This document shows, piece by piece, positions 24,316 to 33,421 of a stretch of 64,000 bases of DNA. Position 1 is the stretch's first letter, and each line of letters opens with the position of its first letter. Origin of the DNA: ZC4RG30 sp046347045 (GTDB lineage Bacteria > Pseudomonadota > Gammaproteobacteria > Steroidobacterales > Steroidobacteraceae); assembly GCA_046347045.1 (NCBI GenBank), contig JAXMGX010000017.1, positions 1 through 64,000 of the forward strand, written 5' to 3'. The notes beneath the pieces were generated by a model. The model made no database searches and had not been told where the DNA came from. It saw only the letters and a list, made by a program, of their open reading frames with translations. Made by a program: the position numbers and the translations under genes.

Positions 24316-26775
24316 ATGGCGAAGGTGCGGGGATTGCTGCATGGGCTGGCCGGCGCAACGGCGCTGGCGATGATCGCATCCGGAGCGGCGCCTGCAGCCC
24401 AGCCGGCGCGCGTGACCGCTGGCGCGCCCGCCGCCGATCACTGGCCCATGGTTGAGCAATACTGCGTCGGTTGCCACAACACCACCGACTGGGCGGGCCA
24501 GCTCGCGCTCGATGCCATGGATCACGGCCGTAGCGCCATTCCCGCAGAGGCCGAGACCTGGGAGAAGGTGATCAAGCGGATGCGCGGCCGCCTGATGCCG
24601 CCGCCGGGCGAGAAGCGTCCCTCCAACGAGGAACTCGACAGCTACGTGCACTGGCTCGAGGGCGCCATCGATGACAACGCCGCGAAGCATGTGGAGCCCG
24701 GCTACGTACCGCTGCATCGCCTGAACCGCCGCGAATACACCAACGCCATCCACGACCTGCTCGATCTGCAGTTCGATCCGTCGGCGCTGCTGCCGCAGGA
24801 TGACCTGTCGGATGGCTTCGACAATGTGGCCAAGGTGCTGCAGGTGTCGCCCACCTTCCTGGACCAGTACCTGGCTGCGGCGCGCACCGTGGCCGTGCAG
24901 GCCGTGGGCAATCCGGCCTCCCGGCCGGTGGGCACGCCATACAACAATCCCTTCGGCGGCCCCCAGCACCTGCACGTTGAAGGGCTGCCCTTCGGCACGC
25001 GCGGTGGCTTCGGCGTGGACCATATCTTTCCGGCCGATGGCGAGTACGAACTCAACATCAACAACATGGCCCGCGCGCTGTGGGTCGAGGGCATGGAGTT
25101 CGAGAACACGCTGGTCGCGCTCGTGGATGGCGTGAAGGTGTACGAGGTGGTCATCGGCGGCGACACGGACCAGAAGGCCATCGACCAGAAGGGCGATGCG
25201 CCGGTGGATGCCATCAACGCGCGACTGAAGAACATCCGTTTCCAGGCCAAGGCGGGCCAGCACCGCGTGGTGGTCACTTTCCGCAATCGCAGCTACGCCG
25301 AATCCGATTCGCGCCTGGCGCTGCTGGTGCCCGGTGGCGGCGAGGACCGGGTGCTGAAGGTGACGAACTTCGAGATCCGCGGGCCCTTCAAGACCGATGG
25401 CGTCAGCGACAGCAGCAGCCGGCGGCGCATCTTCAGTTGCTATCCGCGCGCGGCGGCCGAAGAACAGGCCTGCGCCGAGAAGATCACTGCCACCATTGCC
25501 CGCAAGGCGTTCCGCCGGCCGCTGCGCGATGGCGAGGTGGCGAACCTGATGCAGGCCTATGTCGCGTCGCGGCAGGGCAAGGGCTTCGATGACGGCATTC
25601 GCGGCGTGATCACGCGCATTCTCGCGAGCCCCGACTTCCTCTACCGTCCGGAGCCCGCGCCGGCCGGCAAGCGGCCCGGTGACATCTTCGCGCTCGACGA
25701 TCTGCAGCTCGCCTCGCGGCTGTCGTTCTTCCTGTGGAGCAGCCTGCCCGATGACGAGCTGCTGGAGGCGGCGGCCGGCGGCCATCTGGGCGACGACGCG
25801 GTGCTCGAAAAGCAGGTGCGTCGCATGCTGGCCGATCCGCGCGCGCAGTCGCTGGCGCGGGACTTCGCCTTCCAGTGGCTGGGGCTGTCGAAGCTGGCCG
25901 ACATCGAGCCCGATCCCGGTGTCTTCCCGTACGCGGCCAATCACCGCGATCTCGAGGGCGACCTGCGCGAGGACTTCCGCGAGGAGATCCGCCAGTTCGT
26001 CGATGCGGTGTTCCGCGGCAACCGCAATGTGCTCGAGCTCATGAACGGCAATTACACCTACCTGAACGAACGCCTGGCCGTGCACTATGGCGTGCGCGAC
26101 GTGAAGGGTTCGTCGTTCCGGCGTGTGACGCTGGCCGACCCGAACCGCTTTGGTCTCCTGGGCAAGGCCGGCGTGCTGATGGTGTCCTCGTATCCGAACC
26201 GCACCTCGCCGGTGCTGCGCGGCGCGTGGATACTCGACAACATCACCGGCACGCCACCCACGCCGCCACCACCGAATGTCGAGGCGCTGAAGGAGGCCGC
26301 GACCGGCGCCAAGGTGCGATCGATGCGCGAGCAGATGGCCGTGCATCGCACCAACAAGAGCTGTTTCGCCTGTCATGGCGTGCTCGATCCCATGGGTCTT
26401 GCGCTCGAGAACTTCGATGGCGTGGGACGCTGGCGCGACAAGGATCGCATGGCCGAGACCCGCATCGATGCTGCAGGCGTGCTGCCCGACGGTCATGAGG
26501 TGAAGGGCCCGGTCGACCTTCGCAATGCGCTGATGAAGAACCCCGACCAGTTCGTGCAGACGCTGACCACCAAGCTCATGATCTATGCGGCCGGCCGGCC
26601 GATGGAGTGGCAGGACATGCCCACCATCCGCGGCATCGTCAAACAGGCCGCGGCCGACGACTACCGGTTTGCCACGCTGGTGACGCTGATCGTGAAGAGC
26701 GCGCCGTTTCGCATGCAGCAGATTCCCGCGGATGCCAAGACGCCTGAAACCCGCCAGGCTTCGTTGATCAACTAG
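24316..26775 (+). CDS. DUF1592/DUF1588 family cytochrome-like protein
   Basis: An 819-residue exported protein with a Sec signal ending near AAPAAQP. Near the N-terminus is a heme-c-type motif, Cys50-x-x-Cys53-His54 (YCVGCHN), followed by the DUF1587/DUF1595 region at LHRLNRREYTNAIHDLLDL. After a carbohydrate-binding-like beta domain come DUF1592 and DUF1588; the latter holds a second Cys683-x-x-Cys686-His687 in KSCFACHGVLDPMGLALENF. DUF1585 ends the chain. This domain order is known from planctomycetes, myxobacteria and some gammaproteobacteria, but the function is uncharacterised. ATG 24316 is chosen over GTG 24307. It leads a three-gene operon with DUF1552 and ankyrin genes. Confidence 0.87.
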   Translation: MAKVRGLLHGLAGATALAMIASGAAPAAQPARVTAGAPAADHWPMVEQYCVGCHNTTDWAGQLALDAMDHGRSAIPAEAETWEKVIKRMRGRLMPPPGEKRPSNEELDSYVHWLEGAIDDNAAKHVEPGYVPLHRLNRREYTNAIHDLLDLQFDPSALLPQDDLSDGFDNVAKVLQVSPTFLDQYLAAARTVAVQAVGNPASRPVGTPYNNPFGGPQHLHVEGLPFGTRGGFGVDHIFPADGEYELNINNMARALWVEGMEFENTLVALVDGVKVYEVVIGGDTDQKAIDQKGDAPVDAINARLKNIRFQAKAGQHRVVVTFRNRSYAESDSRLALLVPGGGEDRVLKVTNFEIRGPFKTDGVSDSSSRRRIFSCYPRAAAEEQACAEKITATIARKAFRRPLRDGEVANLMQAYVASRQGKGFDDGIRGVITRILASPDFLYRPEPAPAGKRPGDIFALDDLQLASRLSFFLWSSLPDDELLEAAAGGHLGDDAVLEKQVRRMLADPRAQSLARDFAFQWLGLSKLADIEPDPGVFPYAANHRDLEGDLREDFREEIRQFVDAVFRGNRNVLELMNGNYTYLNERLAVHYGVRDVKGSSFRRVTLADPNRFGLLGKAGVLMVSSYPNRTSPVLRGAWILDNITGTPPTPPPPNVEALKEAATGAKVRSMREQMAVHRTNKSCFACHGVLDPMGLALENFDGVGRWRDKDRMAETRIDAAGVLPDGHEVKGPVDLRNALMKNPDQFVQTLTTKLMIYAAGRPMEWQDMPTIRGIVKQAAADDYRFATLVTLIVKSAPFRMQQIPADAKTPETRQASLIN

Positions 26776-26786
26776 AGGTCATTGCC

Positions 26787-28097
26787 ATGTTCATCACGAA
26801 GAAATTTCTGGATCGCCGCACCGTGCTGCGCGGCGCGGGCGTCAGCGTGGCGCTGCCGCTGCTCGATGCCATGGTGCCCGCCGCCACCGCGCTGGCCGCC
26901 ACCGCCGCGGCGCCGAAGCCGCGCATGGCCTTCGTGTACTTCCCGCATGGCGCGGTGATGCAGCATTGGTCGCCGGCCAAGACGGGCAGCGACTTCGAGC
27001 TGACCAAGATCCTGGAGCCCGCGGCCAAGCACAAGGCGTCCATGACCATCGTCAGTGGCCTGCGCAACAAGGGCGGCGAGAGCAATACGCCGCATGCCAT
27101 CATCGCGGGCACCTGGCTGGGCTGCGTGTCGCCGGAGAAAACGCACGATCCGCACGCTGCGACCACCGTCGACCAGATGGCGGCGCGCGTGCTCGGCGCC
27201 GATACGGCATTTCCCTCGCTGGAGCTGGCCACCGAAGGCGGGGCGGTGTGCGACCCGGCCTATGGCTGCAGTTACGGTCACACCGTGTCGTTCCGCTCGT
27301 CCACCCAGCCACTGCCGATGGAATTCAATCCGCGCAAGGTGTTCTACCGTCTCTTCGGCCAGGGCGATACGGCCGATGAGCGCGTGGCCATCACCACCGA
27401 GACCACCAGCATCCTCGATGCCGTGGCGGCCGATGCGGCATCGCTGCAGCAGCGCCTGGGTGCGCAGGATCGCGCGGCGGTGGCCGACTACCTCGACTCG
27501 GTGCGCGAGATCGAGCGCCGGCTGCAGAAGATCAAGTCCGAGGGCATGGGCGGCGTGGTGCTGCCGGATGCGCCCGTGGGCATTCCCGCGGTGTTCGAGG
27601 AACATCTGAAGTTGCAGTTCGACATGATGGCGCTGGCCTTCCAGGCCAATCTCACCCGCGTGGCCTCGTTCATGATGGCGCGCGAGGTGAGCATGCGCAC
27701 CTACAACAACCTGGGCATCTCCGATGCCTTCCATCCGCTGTCACATCACCAGGAAAATCCTGCCAAGATCGAGAAACTGGTCAAGGTGCAGAACTTCCAT
27801 ACCAAGGTGTTCACCGGCTTTCTGGATCGGCTGGCGGCGGCGAAGGATGGCGATGGTTCGCTGCTCGATCACTCCATCATCCTGTTCGGCAGCAACATGT
27901 CGAACAGCGACAAGCACAACAACGACCCGCTGCCATCGGCGGTGTTTGGGCGGGGCTACGGCAGGATCAAGGGCGGCCAGCACCTGAAGTACCCGCAGAA
28001 CACGCCGCATGCCAACCTGCTGCTGACGCTGCTCGACCGCGCTGGCGTGCCCGTGGAGAAGGTGGGCGACAGCACCGGCACCTTCGCCGAGGTCTGA
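26787..28097 (+). CDS. DUF1552 family protein, Tat-exported
   Basis: A 436-residue protein with a twin-arginine signal: DRRTVLRGAGVSVALPLLDA, Arg10-Arg11. The mature part shows the DUF1552 landmarks MAFVYFPHGAVMQHW, SGLRNKGGE, HAIIAGTWLG and, towards the end, LFGSNMSNSDKHNNDPLP with several His and Asp residues as possible metal ligands. The fold resembles the alkaline-phosphatase/sulfatase-like DUF1501 group. It lies 11 bp after the DUF1592 gene, its usual partner in other genomes, and immediately before an exported ankyrin gene. No catalytic activity has been established for the family; an oxidoreductase or hydrolase role with the cytochrome is inference. Confidence 0.88.
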   Translation: MFITKKFLDRRTVLRGAGVSVALPLLDAMVPAATALAATAAAPKPRMAFVYFPHGAVMQHWSPAKTGSDFELTKILEPAAKHKASMTIVSGLRNKGGESNTPHAIIAGTWLGCVSPEKTHDPHAATTVDQMAARVLGADTAFPSLELATEGGAVCDPAYGCSYGHTVSFRSSTQPLPMEFNPRKVFYRLFGQGDTADERVAITTETTSILDAVAADAASLQQRLGAQDRAAVADYLDSVREIERRLQKIKSEGMGGVVLPDAPVGIPAVFEEHLKLQFDMMALAFQANLTRVASFMMAREVSMRTYNNLGISDAFHPLSHHQENPAKIEKLVKVQNFHTKVFTGFLDRLAAAKDGDGSLLDHSIILFGSNMSNSDKHNNDPLPSAVFGRGYGRIKGGQHLKYPQNTPHANLLLTLLDRAGVPVEKVGDSTGTFAEV

Positions 28098-28103
28098 GTG
28101 CCG

Positions 28104-29705
28104 ATGCGCAGGCTGTATTCGATTGCGCTGCTGGGCCTGGCCTGGTGTGGCGCCGCGATCGCCGGCGGCGCCGATCCTGCGGCGGCCAATGCCCGGCTGT
28201 TCGAGGCACTGAAGGCGCAGGATCCGGAGACCGCGCTGTATGCGCTGGGCGAGGGCGCCGCGGCCAGTGCGCGCGAAATTGATGGCACTACGCCCCTGCA
28301 CTATGCCGCGCACATCGGCGATGCGCGGCTGATCGCTGCGCTGCTGAAGGCAAAAGCCGATCCCAATGCGCGCAACGAGTTCGGTTCGCTGCCGCTGGCC
28401 GAGGCGGCCACCACGGGCAATGCCGAGGCCATCCGCCTGCTGCTCAAGGCCGGCGCCGAGGTGGAGGCCGCCAATCCCGAGGGCCAGACGGCACTGATGC
28501 TGGCGGCGCGCGCCGGCAAGGTCGATGCGGCGCGCCTGCTGATCAAGGCCGGTGCCAAGGTGAATGCGCGCGAGCGCTGGGCCGACCAGACCGCGCTGAT
28601 GTGGGCCTCTGCCCAGGGCCAGCCCGAGATGATCCGCCTGCTCGTGCAGGCGGGTGCCGACGTGAATGCGCGCGGCGCCACGCGCGAATGGGCGCGGCGT
28701 GTCACCTCCGAGCCCCGGCCGAAGGGCATGAACCGCGGCGGATTTACCCCGCTGCTGTATACGGCGCGCGAGGGCTGCATCGAGTGCGCGCGCGAGCTGC
28801 TGAAGGGCGGAGCCGACATCAATCGCGCCGATCCGGACCAGACCACGCCGCTGGTGCTGGCGCTGATGAACCTGCACTTCGACTATGCCGCCTTCCTGAT
28901 CAAGGCCGGCGCGGATGTGAACCGCTGGGATCTGTACGGCCAGTCGCCGCTGTACGTGGCCATCGACATGAACACGCTGCCGCGCGGCGGCCGGCCCGAT
29001 CTGCCCAGCGAGGACTTCACCACCGGTCTGCAGGTGGCCGAGCAGCTGCTGGCCGCGGGTGCCAATCCCAACATCCAGTTGAAGCTGCGTCCGCCGTATC
29101 GCAACTACATCTTCGATCGCGGCGGCGATGCCGTGCTGTCCACCGGCGCCACGGCACTGCTGCGCGCCGCCAAGGGCGGCGATGTGGAGGCGGTGCGGCT
29201 GCTGCTGAAGTACAAGGCAAACCTGGCCCTGCCCACGGAAGAGGGCGTGACGCCGCTGATGGCGGCGGCAGGCACCGGGCATGGCGCCAATCCCACGCGC
29301 GGACGCTACAAGACCGATGCCGAGGCGGCGCAGTGCGTGGCGCTGCTGGTCGAGGCCGGTGCCGATGTGAATGCCGCCGATCCGCGGGCGCGCCGCACGG
29401 CGCTGCATGCCGCGGCTGCCCATGGCTGGACCGCCACGGTCAAGGCGCTGGCCGATCGGGGCGCCGACCTGGAATTCGCGGACAGCCGGGGCCTGCGGCC
29501 CATCGATCATGCCGCCGGCAGGGCCGAGAGGGGCTTTCTGGAGCCCGAGAAGGCGCCCAGCAATGAGACCATCACGCTGCTCAGGGAGCTGATCGTGGCC
29601 CGCACCGGCCACCAGCCGCAGGAATACAAGGGCCCGGCGCTGCCACAGGCTGGCCGCACCGTTGGCAGCGGCGCCGACCGGGCGCAATTGGGCGCCCCGC
29701 AATAA
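28104..29705 (+). CDS. Exported ankyrin-repeat protein (copy 2)
   Basis: A 533-residue protein (from ATG 28104; GTG 28098, directly after the DUF1552 stop, is the alternative). A signal peptide ends near CGAAIAGGA, followed by about ten ankyrin repeats such as TPLHYAAHIGD and GQTALMLAARAGK. It shares with the first ankyrin protein the central non-repeat segment DMNTLPRGGRPDLPSEDFTT and LKLRPPYRN, as well as MNRGGFTPLLYTAREGCIEC. The two are clear paralogues, yet one belongs to an esterase operon and the other to the DUF1592/DUF1552 operon. Likely a periplasmic binding scaffold; its partner is most plausibly the co-encoded DUF proteins. Confidence 0.86.
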   Translation: MRRLYSIALLGLAWCGAAIAGGADPAAANARLFEALKAQDPETALYALGEGAAASAREIDGTTPLHYAAHIGDARLIAALLKAKADPNARNEFGSLPLAEAATTGNAEAIRLLLKAGAEVEAANPEGQTALMLAARAGKVDAARLLIKAGAKVNARERWADQTALMWASAQGQPEMIRLLVQAGADVNARGATREWARRVTSEPRPKGMNRGGFTPLLYTAREGCIECARELLKGGADINRADPDQTTPLVLALMNLHFDYAAFLIKAGADVNRWDLYGQSPLYVAIDMNTLPRGGRPDLPSEDFTTGLQVAEQLLAAGANPNIQLKLRPPYRNYIFDRGGDAVLSTGATALLRAAKGGDVEAVRLLLKYKANLALPTEEGVTPLMAAAGTGHGANPTRGRYKTDAEAAQCVALLVEAGADVNAADPRARRTALHAAAAHGWTATVKALADRGADLEFADSRGLRPIDHAAGRAERGFLEPEKAPSNETITLLRELIVARTGHQPQEYKGPALPQAGRTVGSGADRAQLGAPQ

Positions 29706-29734
29706 GCCCGTAGGAATCCGGGGGCGGTTTTGAT

Positions 29735-29740
29735 TAGAAT
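29735..29740 (+). promoter_or_regulatory. -10 box of the tRNA-Glu(TTC) promoter
   Basis: TAGAAT is followed by a G+C-rich discriminator, as is usual for stable-RNA promoters, 17 bp before the tRNA. The -35 region is not convincing. Confidence 0.35.
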
Positions 29741-29757
29741 GCCGCCCCCTCCGGTAC

Positions 29758-29833
29758 GTCCCCATCGTCTAGAGGCCTAGGACATCGCCCTTTCACGGCG
29801 GTAACCGGGGTTCGAATCCCCGTGGGGACGCCA
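29758..29833 (+). tRNA. tRNA-Glu(TTC)
   Basis: A 76-nt cloverleaf with acceptor GTCCCCA/TGGGGAC and a D-arm containing TCTAGAGGCCTAGGA. The anticodon arm is TCGCC/GGCGG around CTTTCAC (anticodon TTC), the T-arm has GGTTCGAATCC and CCA is encoded. A decayed integrase gene starts 137 bp downstream, suggesting that this tRNA's 3' end served as an integration site. Confidence 0.96.
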
Positions 29834-29969
29834 TTGCCGCCGACAACGCCCAGTGCGATGTCCGGTCGGTTGCCTCCTACATCCATTCCCATGGGATCGC
29901 GCATGTTCGTGCACAGGCGCAACCCCCATCCTGCAGTCCTCGTTCACTCGTTGCAGACAGGGGATATAC

Positions 29970-30947
29970 ATGACTCAGACCGTGATGAAACGCGCGAGGT
30001 GTTCTACTACCGAGCCAAGGTGCCCAAGGCACTGCGTAATGTTCTCCGTCGGGCGGACTGAAGTATTCCCTAGGGCGTGTGGATCGAGAGGCAGCGGAGG
30101 CGCTGGGTCTCGAAATGAGTGCGGCGCAGCTGCGGCTCTGCGCCCTCCGGCAGGCTGGTCCGATGAGCGCAGACGCAGTAGATAGATTGGTTGCTCACTA
30201 CATGACTTCCTTCCGGGCAAACCGCGAGGAGGATTCGATCAATCTTGGCGAACAGTCGGTAGAAGCTGGAGCGGCACGGATCGCGTGGGTGACGGAAGAA
30301 CTTGCGGCAGCAGAGGAGGACTTGCTGCTGAACCGCCTTACGGCTACAGAGCGTATTGCCCGCGAGATACTTATCGAGTCGGGGACCAGTCCCGCCGCGC
30401 TGGGCGAGGAGGGCTTCCGTAAGCTCTGCTCGCGCCTTCTCACCGCCCGCGTAGACGTGATGCGCGAGGAGTCCAAGCGGCTACCCTCAGGAAGTCGCCG
30501 CTTTTCGCGCAAAAGCCAGCGCAGGCCGAAGCGCCCTCGCCATCGCAGCGCATCTCCGAGATTGCCCGCGCCTACATGGAACACCGCGACGCGACCGGAG
30601 AGCTGAAGCCCTCTACCCGAATTGAGATGGTGCGGCGCTTGCAGCGCTGGTCAGTCTTACGGCGACCCCGCCATCCGTCGGTTCGGGCAAGGGATGCACA
30701 GGATTTCGCCCGCAAGTACTGGATGCTGCCGCAGCGATGGCGAAGGCACAAGGGAAAGTCCGCTGTCGATGTCCTGAAGGAAACCGCTGGAACGGACGTT
30801 CCTCGAAGTGCGGCGGGCACGGTGAAGAAGGAACTTGCCCTATCAAGACTTTGGCGCTGGGCCGTAGTGCGTGAGGAGCTGACGACCAACGCAATGATGC
30901 CGTTGCGCCGCCAGATACAGGTAGAGCTGGACGCGGCGGCCGTTTAG
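29970..30947 (+). pseudogene. Tyrosine-recombinase (phage-type integrase) remnant, frameshifted and 3'-truncated
   Basis: The coding signal hops between frames. ATG 29970 gives MTQTVMKR. The next frame gives EVFYYRAKVPKALRNVLRR (DUF6538-like N-terminus) up to a stop near 30061. The third gives LKYSLGRVDREAAEALGLEM onwards to about 30490. The fourth gives QRISEIARAYMEHRDATGEL, then FARKYWMLPQRWRRHKGKSA and a core-binding domain ending at 30947. Frames run 0, 2, 1, 0, as expected from three one-base losses. The catalytic Arg/His/Arg/Tyr domain is missing. It points away from tRNA-Glu, the usual island integrase position. Two 60-base lines here count about 52% and 58% G+C, below the neighbourhood. 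Confidence 0.82.
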
Positions 30948-30995
30948 ATGAGGATATCGCGGCTCTACGGCTCTCTTGGAAGCACAGCGTGTTAA

Positions 30996-31049
30996 CCGGC
31001 GTGCAATTCTGACCAGGCAAGGGGTGTAACCGGCGTCCAAAATTGACCA
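30996..31049 (+). repeat. IS21 left-end paired repeats
   Basis: CCGGCGTGCAATTCTGACCA at 30996-31015 and CCGGCGTCCAAAATTGACCA at 31030-31049 are two diverged copies. They match, in inverted orientation, the pair at 33371-33414. Confidence 0.85.
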
Positions 31050-31097
31050 CCCCGTACCCTGCGAGGTCCCTATGGCCTTGCGGGGGTCGGGGTGCTG

Positions 31098-32472
31098 TGC
31101 GTGGAGACGATTGGGAAGATCCGGCGACGCGCCTGCAGGGGAGTCGATCAGCGCGATCGCGCGGATCTTCGGCTCTCGAGGAACACGGTCCGGGGCCGCG
31201 CGTTGAGGGCGAAGCGTTCGAGTACAGGCGACGCGGCAACCGCAGCCGAAGCCGGAGCGTACGTGGCGACGCTGGACGCGTGGCTGGAGGTCGAACAGAA
31301 CTTGCCGGCGCGCGAGCGGCGGACGGCGCAGCGGATCTACGAGGCGCTGTGCCTGGAGGGTTACACCGGCGCGGTGGACGGGTGCGCCGTCACATGCGCG
31401 CGTTCGAGCGCGCCCGCCACCGGTGGCCACGGCGCTCATCCCGCAGAGCTCGCGCCCGGCGAGGCATACCAGTTCGACTGGAGTCACGAGCACGTGGTGC
31501 TCGGCGGCGTTGAGCAGGTGGTCAAGGTCGGTCACCTCGGCTGTGCCACAGCCGCGTTCTTCCCGGTGGCTATCCGCGCGAGAGCCAGAGATGGTGTTCG
31601 ACGCGCATGCGCGCGTGCTGGTTCCTGGGCGGGTGCCGCGGCGTGGCATCTACGACAACCTGAAGCCCGCGGTGGATGCCATCTTCCTGGGCCGCGCTAC
31701 AACCGCCGGTTCCGGCGATGTGCAACCACTACCTGATCGAGCCGACGGCGTGCACGCCGGCCTCGGGGTGGGAGAAGGCAGGTCGAGAACCAGGGCAACG
31801 TGCGAGTGGGTGTTTACCCCGAAGCTGCGGTTCGCGGACCTGGCCGAGCTGAACGCGCATCGGCGATCGCCTGCTGCAGCTGGCGCGAGCGGGCGCATCC
31901 GGAGGAGCCCGAGCGGCGGTCATCGAGCTGTGGGACGAGGAGAGATCGCGCTGCGCGCCGTGCCGATGCCGTTCCGGCTACGCCGAGAAGAACGCGCGGA
32001 TATCAGCCACGTGCCTGGTGCACTTCGAGCGCAACCGCTACAGCGTGGAGTGTCGGTACGTCGGCCAAGTAGCCAGCGTGCATGCGCATGCCGAGCGGAT
32101 CGTGATCGTCTGCGGCAGGTGATCGGGGAGCATCCGCGTTGCTTCGAGCGCGGGCGGACGCTGTACAACCCGTGGCACTACGCGGGCGCTGGAGCGCAAG
32201 CCCGAGCACTGCGCAACGGCGCGCCGTTCAAGGACTGGCTCCTGCCCGGGGCGATGACGCGGCTGCGCGAGCGGCTCTTCGCCACAGCGACGGCGACCGG
32301 CAGTTCGTCGACATCCTCTCGATGGTCGCCCTACGGGCTGGACGCCGTCGCCGAGGCCTGTGCCGCTGCGCTTGAAGAGCAGGTGGTCAGCAGTGCGCAT
32401 GTGGTGAACCTGCTGCACCGGGCGGCAGAGCCCGCCCGACCGCTGCTGCAGGTGCCCATGTGCCGAAGCTGA
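31098..32472 (+). pseudogene. istA: istA transposase remnant (IS21 family)
   Basis: Pieces of IstA appear in several frames. VETIGKIRRR gives the N-terminus, and LSRNTVRGRALRAKRS gives the helix-turn-helix after a frameshift. ARERRTAQRIYEAL and LAPGEAYQFDWSHEHVVLGG carry the first catalytic Asp region, then, in another frame, LVPGRVPRRGIYDNLKPAVD carries the second Asp region and CEWVFTPKLRFADL follows. No single frame spans more than about half of the expected 500 residues, so it cannot be active without repair. Normally IstA binds the element ends and carries out strand transfer. Confidence 0.8.
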
Positions 32473-32561
32473 TCACCGAGCCTGCAACTGATCGCTACGA
32501 CCAGCTGCTGCGGACGCGGCGGTCGTGAACCTGCCTATCCACCCCACACCGGAGAAGATGC

Positions 32562-33286
32562 ATGCAAGTCACCCTGACCGAACAGATGAAGGTGCTGCGC
32601 CTGCGCGGCATGGCCAATGCGCTGGAGGAGAGTCTGACGGCGCTGTCCCAGAAGAAGGCCCCGACGCGCTGCGGAGCAGCTGCTGGCCGCTGAAATCGCC
32701 GAGCGGCAGGCCCGCTCGTCAGTACCAGCTGCGGCTGGCCTCGTTCCCCATGCCGCGTGACCTTGAGACGTTCGACTTCCGCGAATCGGCCGTGGACGAC
32801 ACGGATCCGGCAACTGTGCACTGGGGAGTACCTGACGAGCGCCCGCAACATCGTGTTCGTCGGCGGCACGGGCACCGGCAAGACGACTGGCTACGGCGCT
32901 GGGTCGCCGGCCGTGCTGCAAGGCAAGCGTGTGCGGTTCTACAGCGTAGTGGATCTGGTCAACCAGCTCGACGCCGAGAAGCGCGCGGGTCGGCCGGGAA
33001 GCTGGCCAGTCGGCTGCTGTACCAGCACGTCATCGTGCTCGATGAGCTGGGCTACCTGCCGTTCGCGCAGGACGGCGGCTCGCTGCTGTTCCACCGATCA
33101 GCAAGCTCTACGAGCGGGTGTCGCTGATCGTCACGACCAACCTGTCGTTCGGGGAATGGAGCAGCGTGTTCGGCGATCCGAAGATGACCACCGCGCTGCT
33201 GGACAGGCTGACGCATCGCTGCGAGATCATCGAGACCGGCAACGACAGCTACCGGTTCAAGAAGAGAACTGACATCTGCCGCCGAC
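32562..33286 (+). pseudogene. istB: istB helper ATPase remnant (IS21 family)
   Basis: ATG 32562 opens MQVTLTEQMKVLRLRGMANA, the normal IstB start, but the frame breaks within about 35 residues. The P-loop GGTGTGKTT appears in a second frame. GKLASRLLYQHVIVLDELGY with the Walker B acidic pair is in a third, and VSLIVTTNLSFGEWSSVFGD through NDSYRFKKRT is back in another. IstB is an AAA+ protein that assists IstA in target capture. At least three frameshifts make this copy non-functional. Confidence 0.82.
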
Positions 33287-33370
33287 GCGGCAGACCCACT
33301 TGTGCTCCAGATCGTCATGGACATCCCCTCGCCGGAACCCCGGATCACGCCGCCAGAACCCCCGATCCTC

Positions 33371-33414
33371 TGGTCAAAGTTGGGCGCCGGAGGGTGGTCA
33401 GTGTTGCGCGCCGG
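33371..33414 (-). repeat. IS21 right-end paired repeats
   Basis: TGGTCAAAGTTGGGCGCCGG at 33371-33390 and TGGTCAGTGTTGCGCGCCGG at 33395-33414 are inverted versions of the left-end pair. They mark the right terminus, 6 bp inside the last base at 33420. Confidence 0.85.
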
Positions 33415-33421
33415 TTGACAG

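Larger units (their letters stand above)
30990..33420 (+). mobile_element. Degenerate IS21-family insertion sequence
   Basis: About 2.43 kb, within the family size, bounded by TGTTAACCGG on the left and its inverted counterpart CCGGTTGACA on the right. Each end carries two copies of a 20-bp repeat, the multiple-repeat terminus typical of IS21. Inside lie frameshifted istA and istB. No matching target duplication is visible: the left flank reads AGCACAGCG and the right flank GTCGGGTCA. The right end abuts a DUF6766 coding sequence whose 5' half is absent on the left, so a deletion followed or accompanied insertion. Confidence 0.85.

Noticed and set aside
24259..29765. Minus-strand open frames of 745 and 674 codons opposite the DUF1592 and ankyrin genes
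   Set aside because: Same third-position G+C effect; compositions are low in hydrophobic cores and match no family, while the plus strand has clear domains.
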